Source: Streptomyces fodineus (GTDB taxonomy: Bacteria > Actinomycetota > Actinomycetes > Streptomycetales > Streptomycetaceae). Taken from it: a stretch of 64,000 nucleotides of DNA. Positions within the stretch are counted from its first letter, which is position 1; the number at the start of each line of letters is the position of its first letter. Of this stretch, positions 21,388 through 29,309 are shown piece by piece. The stretch covers positions 186,001-250,000 of the forward strand of contig NZ_CP017248.1 in NCBI RefSeq assembly GCF_001735805.1, given 5' to 3'. Under the pieces are notes generated by a model. The model did no database searches. It worked only from the letters and a program-made list of their open reading frames with translations, and was not told where the DNA came from. A program made the position numbers and the translations under genes.

Positions 21388-22545
21388 ACTGATCTCTTCG
21401 GGTTGTTGTCGGGGGTGGTGACGTGTGGTGATCCCTGCGGTAGGCCGGTGGTATGCGGTATGCGCAGGGTGGTGGGCTGACCGCGGAGCGGCGGCACTTT
21501 CGCGAGCGGATCCGGTACGAGGCCGGTGAGCGGTTCACTCGCGGTGAGAGAACCGCAGTGATCGCGAAGGATCTGCGGGTCAGTGAGCGTTCGGTGGAAC
21601 GCTGGCGCCGTGCCTGGCGGGAGGGCGGGATGGACGCGCTCGCCTCTGCGGGACCGCCGAAACTGCCCAAGTTGTCCGATGGCCAGTTCGCCGAGCTGGA
21701 GCAAGAGTTGGCGGTGGGGCCGGCCGTGCACGGCTGGGAGGACCAGCGGTGGACCTTGGCCCGGATCAGGGTGCTGATCGCCAGGAAGTTCAGGCTGGAC
21801 TGCTCCTCGGCGGCGGTGTGGCGGCTGCTGCACCGGCACGGCTGGTCCTGGCAGTGTCCTGCCCGCAGAGCCCTCGAGCGCGACGAGCAGGCGGTGGGCC
21901 TGTGGAAGAAGGATGTGTGGCCGCAGGCGGAATGACTGCGGCGGCGCTGGGCGCGTACATCGTCTTCGAGGACGAGGCCGGGTTCTCGATGACGCCACCG
22001 CGCGCCCGCACCTGGGGCCGGCGTGGGCACACGCCGGTGGTGCGGGTACGCGGTCGTTCCTGGCGCCGCTGGTCGATCGCGGCGATGTGCTGCTACAAGC
22101 CCGGCGAGACCTCCCGGCTGATCTACCGGCCGCGCCGCCACCGCAAGCACCGGGGCAAAGGACGCGACACCTTCGCCTGGAGCGATTACCGCGACCTGGT
22201 CGTGCGCGCCCACATCCAGCTCCAGGCTCCCATCGTGCTGATCTGGGATAATCTCAACACCCACCGGGCTGCCGGGATGCGTGAGTACGCCGCCGCACAC
22301 GACTGGCTCACCATCGTTCAACTGCCCTCATATGCACCCGACTTGAACCCGGTCGAGGGCATCTGGTCGCTGTTACGGCGCGGCCCGCTGGCCAACACCG
22401 CCTTCACCGACGACGAGCACCTCGAACGCACCCTCCGCCGAGGTCTGCGCCACATCCAGCTCCGCCCCGACCTGATCGACGGCTGCCTCACCGGCACCGG
22501 ACTCGCACTCACCCCGCTGCCGACAACAACCCGAAGAGATCAGTA
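21388..22545 (+). mobile_element. IS630-family insertion sequence (copy 1), apparently intact
   Basis: Near-perfect terminal inverted repeats begin CTGATCTCTTCGGGTTGTTG (21390 rightwards; mirrored leftwards from 22543). TA dinucleotides flank both ends (21388-21389 and 22544-22545), the target duplication typical of IS630. Joining the flanks rebuilds AGTTAACT, an 8-bp palindrome. Two overlapping transposase frames fill the element. It sits 260 bp upstream of the DyP operon and may have altered that promoter. Confidence 0.92.
21453..21935 (+). CDS. IS630 transposase, N-terminal helix-turn-helix ORF
   Basis: 160 aa. Helix-turn-helix segments such as RGERTAVIAKDLRVSERSVE and a second winged helix (WTLARIRVLIARKF) bind the element ends. 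The stop overlaps the next ORF by 4 nt (ATGA), so the DDE half is made by coupling or programmed frameshifting. Confidence 0.88.
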   Translation: MRYAQGGGLTAERRHFRERIRYEAGERFTRGERTAVIAKDLRVSERSVERWRRAWREGGMDALASAGPPKLPKLSDGQFAELEQELAVGPAVHGWEDQRWTLARIRVLIARKFRLDCSSAAVWRLLHRHGWSWQCPARRALERDEQAVGLWKKDVWPQAE

Positions 22546-22546
22546 A
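21932..22546 (+). CDS. IS630 transposase, DDE catalytic ORF
   Basis: About 204 aa from ATG 21932. The DDE catalytic signature is visible: FEDEAGFSMTP, then VLIWDNLNTHRA, then DLNPVEGIWSLL. The product ends at the inverted repeat. Its TAA stop is formed by the duplicated TA target plus the first flanking base. Confidence 0.9.
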   Translation: MTAAALGAYIVFEDEAGFSMTPPRARTWGRRGHTPVVRVRGRSWRRWSIAAMCCYKPGETSRLIYRPRRHRKHRGKGRDTFAWSDYRDLVVRAHIQLQAPIVLIWDNLNTHRAAGMREYAAAHDWLTIVQLPSYAPDLNPVEGIWSLLRRGPLANTAFTDDEHLERTLRRGLRHIQLRPDLIDGCLTGTGLALTPLPTTTRRDQ

Positions 22547-22805
22547 CTGCCACTCGGGGTGAGGGCGCCTGTGGCCGGTGATCGGCTGGGTCTTCAGGCC
22601 CCAGTACGAACGGAACAGGGAACCGGCATCGTCGTGATCCGAAGCATTGATCAGCCGTCTGTGCCGGTGGTCCGCACCGCGCAAGCCGCCCGCCTTCAGT
22701 GGCCGGGAACGGGCCCTCAGCCCCCGCCCGCTCAGCGGGCGAGCCCCGCCGTCCGGTGCCACGCTGTAGGTGAGTACCGGCCCTGGGGAATGCCGAGGAG
22801 CGGAC

Positions 22806-23339
22806 ATGGAGATCAAGCCGCAGGCAGTCGTCCTCCCCAAGGAGACCGACCACCTGGAACAAGGAAAGTACGGCCCCGTCTTCCCGAGAACTCCGGCCTG
22901 CTACGGGTTCACCATCGTCGCGAACGTCAAGCCGGGCCGAGCCGACGCGATGCGGGAGCACGGCCATGCGCTGGCCAAGGCGCTGGAGCAGGATCCGTAC
23001 CTTCTCGCGCCATTGAAGCTGCACTACCTGCGCTGGGTCCTGTTCGACGATGACACCCGCTTCATGTACCAGGGGATCTTCGACACCGACTTCGACAAGT
23101 ACACCGAGGACGCCGTCGCGTTGTTCAGCAAGGCAGGTGTGAGCACCGCCTTCGAGAACCTCGAAGGGTTTCCCGAGGACTGGCGGACCAACCCCGAAGC
23201 GTTCGTGCGCTTCGTGCGGGAGCACCACTGTCCGAGCTTCATCGAGTACGGAGAGTATCCGTATGTGACGGCGGACGAGATCAAGAAGGCCCTGCGGATC
23301 AAGGGCGCCCTGTCGGAGATGCTGGACCAGTTGCAGTGA
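22806..23339 (+). CDS. Unknown protein, first gene of DyP/BASS operon
   Basis: 177 aa from ATG 22806, preceded by GAGGAG. Not recognised with confidence. The middle (FTIVANVKPGRADAMREHGHAL, then LHYLRWVLFDDD and YQGIFDTDFDKYTEDAVALF) has the alternating strand/helix pattern of a ferredoxin-like alpha/beta barrel. That is also the fold of each half of DyP peroxidases. No signal peptide or membrane segment. The next gene starts 10 bp downstream. Confidence 0.75.
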   Translation: MEIKPQAVVLPKETDHLEQGKYGPVFPRTPACYGFTIVANVKPGRADAMREHGHALAKALEQDPYLLAPLKLHYLRWVLFDDDTRFMYQGIFDTDFDKYTEDAVALFSKAGVSTAFENLEGFPEDWRTNPEAFVRFVREHHCPSFIEYGEYPYVTADEIKKALRIKGALSEMLDQLQ

Positions 23340-23349
23340 GGGCTGGGCG

Positions 23350-24360
23350 ATGAGCGAGGCCAAAACAGCGCGGATCTACAACCAGAGGCACATCCCTCGG
23401 AAGTACACCCCTGCCGGACGGCGCGTGAGTATCTACGTGTCGTGGAGCTATCCCGCCGAGGCCGGTCGCAACGCGGCCGAGCTGGACAACCGCTTCTCCA
23501 CGATGACCGAGGTCAGGCGGGCGGCCTGGCCCGCGTATGAGGACCCGAAGTGGTCGGACCCCTATCGGTTCCAGCAGGGCATCGCGGGGTCGCTTGAGTT
23601 GTTCTTCTGGGCCTGGGTGCCGTTCCAGGACTTCATCGAGGAGGTGACCGGGCATCCGGTCCCGCTGTACCAGCGCATCGACCAGGCGGGCTTCTTCACG
23701 CCGCTCGATGAGCGGGTGCTCGACGACGCGGACGTCCTGTTCGTCTTCGGACTGGACCACATGATCACGGGACAGGAAGCCGAGCCGGGGGAGATCGACG
23801 CGCTGCGGGCCTTCCTCGCCCGGGACTACGCCCGCCTCGTCCTGGGACCCCACCACGACGTGGGCGCGTCGGACGATGTGTCCGTGCGGGAGGTGGAGTA
23901 CCGCCACCACGGTGATCCCCTGGTGCCTCGCCAGCAGCGGTTCGCCACCTACGTCAGGGACCTTACGAACGGCCTGGGCGTGCCGGTCATCAACCGGTAC
24001 GGGCTGCGCCCCGCCACCGGTGAGGACAACCGGATCGCTCCTTTGTCGACCGTCCCGGACCTGGACGAGAAGGGATGGCTGAACGGGGTCACGAACTTCA
24101 ACTTCCACATGCACCTGCCGCACTACGCGGTGACGACCGACGAGCCGAAAGCCATCCATGTGCTGGCCCGGCAGCCGATCGACACCTCCCGACCCCATCC
24201 GTTCACCGAGGACGGCAACACCGAGTTCAACATGTTCTTGTGGATGCCCCCCGGCGACGACCGCACGGCAGACGTTCTGCTGGCCGACTCCACGATCTTC
24301 AGCACACTCTTCGGCGCCGACGACAGCCTGCGGAACTTCTGGCGCAACCTCGTTACATAG
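23350..24360 (+). CDS. Unknown protein, second gene of DyP/BASS operon
   Basis: 336 aa, ATG 23350 after a weak GAGGG. Not recognised. A segment around residues 125-175 (DADVLFVFGLDHMITGQ, then LRAFLARDYARLVLGPHHDVG) resembles the core of ThuA- or glutaminase-like alpha/beta folds. There is no obvious catalytic Cys. Many conserved-looking Trp, His and Tyr residues suggest an enzyme. It is soluble by sequence. Tight spacing (10 bp before, 21 bp after) puts it in one operon with the peroxidase. Confidence 0.75.
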   Translation: MSEAKTARIYNQRHIPRKYTPAGRRVSIYVSWSYPAEAGRNAAELDNRFSTMTEVRRAAWPAYEDPKWSDPYRFQQGIAGSLELFFWAWVPFQDFIEEVTGHPVPLYQRIDQAGFFTPLDERVLDDADVLFVFGLDHMITGQEAEPGEIDALRAFLARDYARLVLGPHHDVGASDDVSVREVEYRHHGDPLVPRQQRFATYVRDLTNGLGVPVINRYGLRPATGEDNRIAPLSTVPDLDEKGWLNGVTNFNFHMHLPHYAVTTDEPKAIHVLARQPIDTSRPHPFTEDGNTEFNMFLWMPPGDDRTADVLLADSTIFSTLFGADDSLRNFWRNLVT

Positions 24361-24381
24361 CGATGCCGCAGGGAGGCCGAC

Positions 24382-25716
24382 GTGAGCGCACCCACCCACG
24401 TCACACTCGAACTCGACGACATCCAGCGCGGGGTCCTCAGCCCACGCCCCACCCCGTACGCGGCGACATACCTGGTCTTCCGCATCGACGACCGCACCCA
24501 GGGCCGGGAGCTGCTGCGGCGGGCGAGCGCGGCGCCGACCTCCGCCGCCGACACCTCAAGCCCCCTGGAGGACACCTGGGTCAGTGTCGCCGTGACCTAC
24601 TGGGGCCTTCAGGCCCTGGGGGTGCCGCGCTCCTCGCTGGAGTCGTTCGCCTGGGAGTTCCGGCAGGGCATGGCAGCCCGCGCCCGAGCCCTGCGCGACG
24701 AGGGCGACAGGAGCCCACAGCATTGGGAAGCACCGCTCGGCACCCGCGACGTCCATGCGGTGATCACCGCGATCGCACCCGACCCCCCGCGCCTGGAGGG
24801 GGCCATCGACCGCGGCCGCCCCGCCTACGAGCGTCTCTCCGGCGCGACGGCCATCTGGAGGCAGGACTGCTACGCGCTGCCCACCGAGAAGGAACACTTC
24901 GGCTACCTCGACGGCGTCAGCCATCCAGCCGTCGAAGGCAGCGGCATCCCAGGGTCCAATGAGTTGGAAGTGCCCTTGAAGAGCGGCGAGTTCGTCCTCG
25001 GCTACCCCGATGAGATCGGAGGTGTGGAGGTGCCGCAGCCGGCCGTGCTGGGACGTAACGGCAGCTACGCGGTGTTCCGTAAACTCCGCCAGGACGTCGC
25101 CGCCTTCAGGCGCTATCTGAGGGACAACTCCGGCGGCCCGGAGGACGAGGAGCTGATCGCGGCGAAGATCATGGGGCGCTGGCGCAGCGGGGCCCCTCTG
25201 GCGCTCGCCCCACAGCACGACGACCCCGCGCTCGGCGCCGACCCGCACCGCCGCAACACCTTCCTGTACGAGCAGGACGACCTGAAGGGATTCACCATGC
25301 CCGGCAGCTGCCACATCCGCCGGGCCAACCCGTGCGACGCCTCGGTGGCCGGGGAGGTACGGCTGCACCGCATGATCCGGCGCGGCGCCGTCTACGGACC
25401 GCCGCTACCCGAAGGCGTGCTGGAGGACCACGGAGCAGACCGCGGCCTGATGTTCGCGTTCATCGGCGCTCACCTGGGCCGGCAGTTCGAGTTCGTTCAG
25501 TCGCAGTGGATGAACGACGGCGTCTTCTTCGGGGCCGGCGACACGAAGGACCCCGTCGTCGGCGCCGCCGACAGGGAAGCCGGCTACACCACCCCCCGAC
25601 GACCGGTGCGCCGCCGCCTGGCCCCGCTGCCCTGGTTCGCAGTCACCCGGGGAGGCGAGTACTGCTTCCTGCCGAGCCTGAGCGCCCTGCGCTGGCTCGG
25701 AGACCTCCACGACTGA
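24382..25716 (+). CDS. DyP-type heme peroxidase
   Basis: 444 aa from GTG 24382 behind GGGAGG. The DyP signature GxxDG is present in FGYLDGVSHP (about residues 174-183). A proximal heme His in GSCHIRRANP, a distal Arg region (HRMIRRGAVYGP) and the C-terminal GLMFAFIGAHLGRQFEFVQ block are all in place. No Tat or Sec signal is visible, so it is probably cytoplasmic or encapsulated. DyP enzymes oxidise bulky substrates with H2O2. Its neighbours suggest a dedicated pathway whose substrate or product is moved by the adjacent BASS protein. Confidence 0.92.
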   Translation: MSAPTHVTLELDDIQRGVLSPRPTPYAATYLVFRIDDRTQGRELLRRASAAPTSAADTSSPLEDTWVSVAVTYWGLQALGVPRSSLESFAWEFRQGMAARARALRDEGDRSPQHWEAPLGTRDVHAVITAIAPDPPRLEGAIDRGRPAYERLSGATAIWRQDCYALPTEKEHFGYLDGVSHPAVEGSGIPGSNELEVPLKSGEFVLGYPDEIGGVEVPQPAVLGRNGSYAVFRKLRQDVAAFRRYLRDNSGGPEDEELIAAKIMGRWRSGAPLALAPQHDDPALGADPHRRNTFLYEQDDLKGFTMPGSCHIRRANPCDASVAGEVRLHRMIRRGAVYGPPLPEGVLEDHGADRGLMFAFIGAHLGRQFEFVQSQWMNDGVFFGAGDTKDPVVGAADREAGYTTPRRPVRRRLAPLPWFAVTRGGEYCFLPSLSALRWLGDLHD

Positions 25717-25733
25717 CCGGGCGGACAAGCGCC

Positions 25734-26624
25734 ATGGACACCCTGCATCTCGTGCTCAACGCGATCACCGTCATCTTCATCGCAGCCACCATGTTCGCCG
25801 CCGGCCTGCGCGCCACCGTCCCGGCACTGCGCGGCGTCTTCGCCGACGTTCCGCTGCTGTTGCTGGCGCTGATGGCCAACATGGTGGCCATCCCGCTGCT
25901 CGGCTGGGGCATCGGCGCACTGTTCGGTCTCCCCTCGGCTTCCTTCATCGCCCTCGTCCTGATCGCCTCCTCCCCGGGCGGCCCCTTCGGTGCGAAACTG
26001 GCGACCGTCCAGCGGGGCGACGTCGTCGCGGGCGCGGCGATGCAAGTACTGCTCGCCACCCTCGGAAGCCTCACCTTCGCCCCCACCGCCAACGCCATCC
26101 TCACCGCCGCCGACGTCGGCACCAAGGTCTCCCTCGACGTCGGCGCGCTGGTGCGGACGGTGGCACTGCTGCAACTCGTCCCGTTCGCGATCGGCCTGCT
26201 CCTGCGTCGCTACGCCGAACCCACCGCACAGTCATGGCACCCCACGGCAGCCGCCGTCTCCAACATCACCTTCCTGATCGTGCTGGCGGGCATGCTGCTG
26301 GGCAACTGGCACGACGTCGCCGAGCTCTTCGGTTCACTCGCCCTGCTCGCGGGCTTCCTGCTCGCGGGGTTCGCCTTCGCCGTGGGAACGCTGCTGGCCA
26401 CCGGACCGACGACGCGCCGCACCACCATGGGAGGCGTCGCCTCGGTGCGCAACGCCGGCCCCGCCCTGGCCGCCATCGGCCTCGCCTTCGCCGACCAACC
26501 CGCGATCCTCGGCGCACTCGCCGCGATCCTCCTCAGCGGCCTCGCGGCAGCCCTCCCGATCTCCACACTGCTCAGCAGGCGCAGGATGGCCCCAGACGCC
26601 GCCCCAAGCAGGAGCTCACCGTGA
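25734..26624 (+). CDS. BASS-family (bile acid:sodium symporter-like) transporter
   Basis: 296 aa with about nine or ten hydrophobic helices. The pattern LVLIASSPGGPFGAKLATVQRGD with a later GGVASVRNAGPALAAIGLAF matches the two crossover motifs of the BASS superfamily. BASS members carry organic anions, arsenite-type oxyanions or bile acids. It starts 17 bp after the peroxidase gene and closes the four-gene operon. The substrate is unknown. Confidence 0.82.
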   Translation: MDTLHLVLNAITVIFIAATMFAAGLRATVPALRGVFADVPLLLLALMANMVAIPLLGWGIGALFGLPSASFIALVLIASSPGGPFGAKLATVQRGDVVAGAAMQVLLATLGSLTFAPTANAILTAADVGTKVSLDVGALVRTVALLQLVPFAIGLLLRRYAEPTAQSWHPTAAAVSNITFLIVLAGMLLGNWHDVAELFGSLALLAGFLLAGFAFAVGTLLATGPTTRRTTMGGVASVRNAGPALAAIGLAFADQPAILGALAAILLSGLAAALPISTLLSRRRMAPDAAPSRSSP

Positions 26625-26859
26625 AGCAGAAGCAGCTCAACCCGGCTGCGGTGCCTGGTCGGGCGCGGGCGGCCCCGGAACAGCCGCCGCGGCGAGGTTG
26701 AGGCGCCTACGAGACACATCCGTGCAGTTATGAAGAAGCTGACCATCAAGAATGGAAGTGCCTCATCCCACCAGAAAACCGCCAAGCACCTACGCGGCAG
26801 TGCCAATCTTCGAAGCTGGTGTCAACTGGATTGAAAAGCAGGCGAAGGTGTCAACAAAG

Positions 26860-27130
26860 AACGACCTTCTGGTGTCCAGTAGAGCGATCAGGCCGATCAG
26901 CAGCGCCAAGCCAGTCCGCCATCGCGGTGTCATCTATCTCGAAAAGGCGCAGGAGGCGTTTGTAGCAGCAGAGGGCGGCGGCGAGGTCGAGGAAGGCCAG
27001 GTAGTTGCCGGGGTGTCGCTCGCATCGGGGTGACAGGCGGCGGAAGCCCGTCAGCCAGGAGATGGTGCGCTCGATGGCCCACCATCGACGGCCCAGCCGT
27101 TCGCTTGAATCGATTCCTTGCGAATGATGA
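26860..27130 (-). pseudogene. IS5-family transposase C-terminal fragment
   Basis: Reads RLGRRWWAIERTISWLTGFR, then PGNYLAFLDLAAALCCYKRL, the C-terminal signature of IS5-type transposases. The N-terminal DDE part is absent. The adjoining stretch 26625-26860 contains nothing recognisable. Confidence 0.65.
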
Positions 27131-27240
27131 GGACCCGATGTGCTGGCCATGCAGCCATTGCCGCAGGTCGGGGAGGTCGTAGGCTTGGCGGCGTGAAGCC
27201 GCTCGGGCTTGAAATGGTCACTGTGGGATTCGTGTCCTAT

Positions 27241-27540
27241 GAGCTCGTAAGGATCACGATCCGGCCTTTTTGAGGCACCTCCAGCAGATGAGGTTGCACC
27301 TCAACGGGAGCGAGACTTCGCGGAGTTCGAAGCGCTTCTCTCAGCAGACGGCCAGACGCTTGAACTCGCGAAGCAGGCTGATGGTCTACTCGACGACGTG
27401 GCGGAGCCCGTCCAGGCCCTTGGTATTCAAGACGCCCTGACGCGAGGCCACTGGGGCTGTCCGGCACCATCGCAGATCAGGACACGCTTGTTGCCCTTCG
27501 CCGCCGATTGAGCGGTGACAGGTCGTCGCGGCACCGACGT
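27241..27540 (-). pseudogene. Degenerate IS5-type transposase end with terminal repeat
   Basis: GAGCTCGTAAGGATCACGAT at 27241-27260 matches, in inverted form, the sequence TTACGAGCTC at 29293-29302, so it is probably an element end. On the minus strand the frame LRHVVE-stop-TISLLREFKRLAVC, then NLICWRCLKKAGS, is a C-terminal IS5 transposase with two internal stops. A 24-bp stretch near 27270 recurs at the matching end of the next IS5 copy (about 28517). Two related, decayed elements therefore flank the hydrolase gene. Confidence 0.55.
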
Positions 27541-27649
27541 TTCGCGCGAACCTGGGAGCCGTTCACGCATGCCGGCGATCAGTCCGATGGGTCGACTGCA
27601 CGGCACGAGATCCATACAGTCGTCTTACACATGCGTCTTGTACGAGCGT

Positions 27650-27664
27650 ATAGATGTCGTCTAT
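27650..27664. promoter_or_regulatory. Inverted repeat before the hydrolase gene
   Basis: ATAGA-TGTCG-TCTAT lies 9 bp before the start codon, overlapping the probable 5' leader. It could be a repressor site; no regulator gene is adjacent. Confidence 0.3.
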
Positions 27665-27673
27665 GGTGAACCC

Positions 27674-28468
27674 ATGAACACCGACAACGCCAAGCGTTCC
27701 GCGCTCACTATCGACGGCCGCACCTTGTCCTACGTGGACTTCGGCGGACCCGACCGCCCGCTGCTCGCCCTGCACGGACACATGTCCGAGGGCGTGTCGT
27801 TCGCCGATCTCGCCGCCCGCCTCGCCCCGGACTGGCGGGTCATAGCGCCCGATCAGCGCGGCCATGGCCACTCCGACCGGGCGGCCGACTACAGCCGGGA
27901 GGGCTACCTCGCCGACCTGCAAGCCCTCATGGACCACCTGGGACTGGAACGCGCCGCCCTCCTCGGCCACTCGCTCGGCGCGATCAACGCCTACCAGTTC
28001 GCCGCCCGCCACCCCGAGCGCGTGACCGCGCTGGTCAATGGCGAGGGTTGTGCCGAACTCGGCCTGGACGGCAGCAACCCGCTGGCATTCGTGCTGAACC
28101 TTCCGGAGGGCACCTGCCCCAGCCGGGAGGCGTTCGTGGCGCAGCTGGACCAGTTCGCCCCCTTCTTCGAATCCGCCGTTCGCGAGCGGCCAGACGGAAC
28201 TTGGGGCCTGCACTTCCACCCCAAGGACATCTACGAATCCGAGGACCAGGTCCACGGCGACCACTGGGCAGACTGGACCGGATCCGCCTGCCCAGCGCTG
28301 CTGATACGCGGCACCAAAGGCGGTGTGCTGCCGGCGGAACAGGCAGCGCAGATGGCCGCTCGGCGGCCCGACACCCGTCTCGTCGAACTGGAGACGGACC
28401 ACTTCCTGTACGCCAACGACCCGGTCGGCTTCGCGGACGCTGTCCGCGACTTCCTTGCCTCGGCATAG
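27674..28468 (+). CDS. Alpha/beta-fold hydrolase
   Basis: 264 aa. Oxyanion motif LHGHM (about residue 35), nucleophile elbow GHSLG (about residues 99-103, Ser), and a likely catalytic His in ETDHFLY near the end; the acid is probably Asp in the RGTKGG region or nearby. It is of typical length for the family. No signal peptide. The substrate cannot be told. It is flanked on both sides by IS5 remnants in a composite-like arrangement, so it may be transposon cargo. Confidence 0.85.
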   Translation: MNTDNAKRSALTIDGRTLSYVDFGGPDRPLLALHGHMSEGVSFADLAARLAPDWRVIAPDQRGHGHSDRAADYSREGYLADLQALMDHLGLERAALLGHSLGAINAYQFAARHPERVTALVNGEGCAELGLDGSNPLAFVLNLPEGTCPSREAFVAQLDQFAPFFESAVRERPDGTWGLHFHPKDIYESEDQVHGDHWADWTGSACPALLIRGTKGGVLPAEQAAQMAARRPDTRLVELETDHFLYANDPVGFADAVRDFLASA

Positions 28469-28502
28469 CCCTGGCCCGCAGCCTTTCCGGCCCCACCTAT
28501 GC

Positions 28503-29302
28503 ATCACGATGCAGCCTTCTTGAGGCACCTCCAGCAGATGAGGCTGCAGGCCAGTGAGATACGCGGCCGGCGAGCTGGATTGGTCGCGCGCCCGTGTGGA
28601 CGGCTCGCACGTACGCGCGAAGAAGAGGGGAACGGCGATCGGTCCGTCGCCGGTGGACCGGCGGAAGACGGGCAGCAAACACCACCTGATCTGTGACGGC
28701 AAGGACATCCCGCTCCATGTCATCACGACCGCCGCGAACGTCAACGTCGTCACCCAGATCCTCGCCCTGGTCGACGGCATCCCGCTGGTAGCCATCCGCG
28801 TGAGCGCCCTGGGGCCGTCGTGGGCGACAAGGCTTACGACTCGATGGCGGTACGCGGTGCGCTACGACATCGCCGGATCCTGCCGGTGATCTCCCGAAGG
28901 CGCACAAACGCCTTGCCGTGCGTTGGGAGAGGCGTCTTGAACTCCACGACGCTTTTTCAGGTTCGCCAGCAAAATGCGGTGCAGCTGCTGGAAGAGTCCG
29001 GCCTGCTGCCATCGGCCCAGCCGACGCCAGCAGGTCTGTCCGGAGCCGAACCCCAGCTTCAAGGGCAGCAGCTGCCAGGCGATGTCCTGGTGCAGGACAT
29101 ACAGGATGCGCTGCAGACACAGTCGGTCTGCCACCGGTTTCGGCCCCCGGTGACCGCTCAGGCCACGGTGGCAGCAGCGTCTCGACCAACGCCCAAGTCG
29201 TCGTCCACGAGCCACGGCCGAATCGTCACGCCCTGTCGAACCTCGGATCGTCACAACGGTCACGTCCGACCAAGGCACTTCAACGAGATCCTGTTACGAG
29301 CT
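28503..29302 (-). mobile_element. IS5-family element with an internally inverted segment, inactive
   Basis: The minus strand encodes the transposase N-terminus (PKPVADRLCLQRILYVLHQD, then WQQAGLFQQLHRILLANL; about 29250-28955) and its last residues (SLACSLICWRCLKKAAS; 28550-28503). The piece between, about 28551-28954, lies on the plus strand (RYAAGELDWSRARVDGSH to RRLELHDAF). Flipping it back restores continuous protein at both joints: LANL+RYAAGELDW and ELHDAF+SLACSLICW. Inside the inverted piece a further frameshift and a deletion remove the region before HKRLAVRW. The start-proximal inverted repeat is at 29293-29302. Confidence 0.75.
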
Positions 29303-29309
29303 CTTAGGA

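Noticed and set aside
27563..28795. 410-aa minus-strand frame over the hydrolase
   Set aside because: Antisense to a clear alpha/beta hydrolase with GHSLG; spurious.
28497..29189. 230-aa minus-strand frame in the IS5 copy
   Set aside because: Only short parts match transposase; the frame mixes inverted and shifted IS5 DNA.
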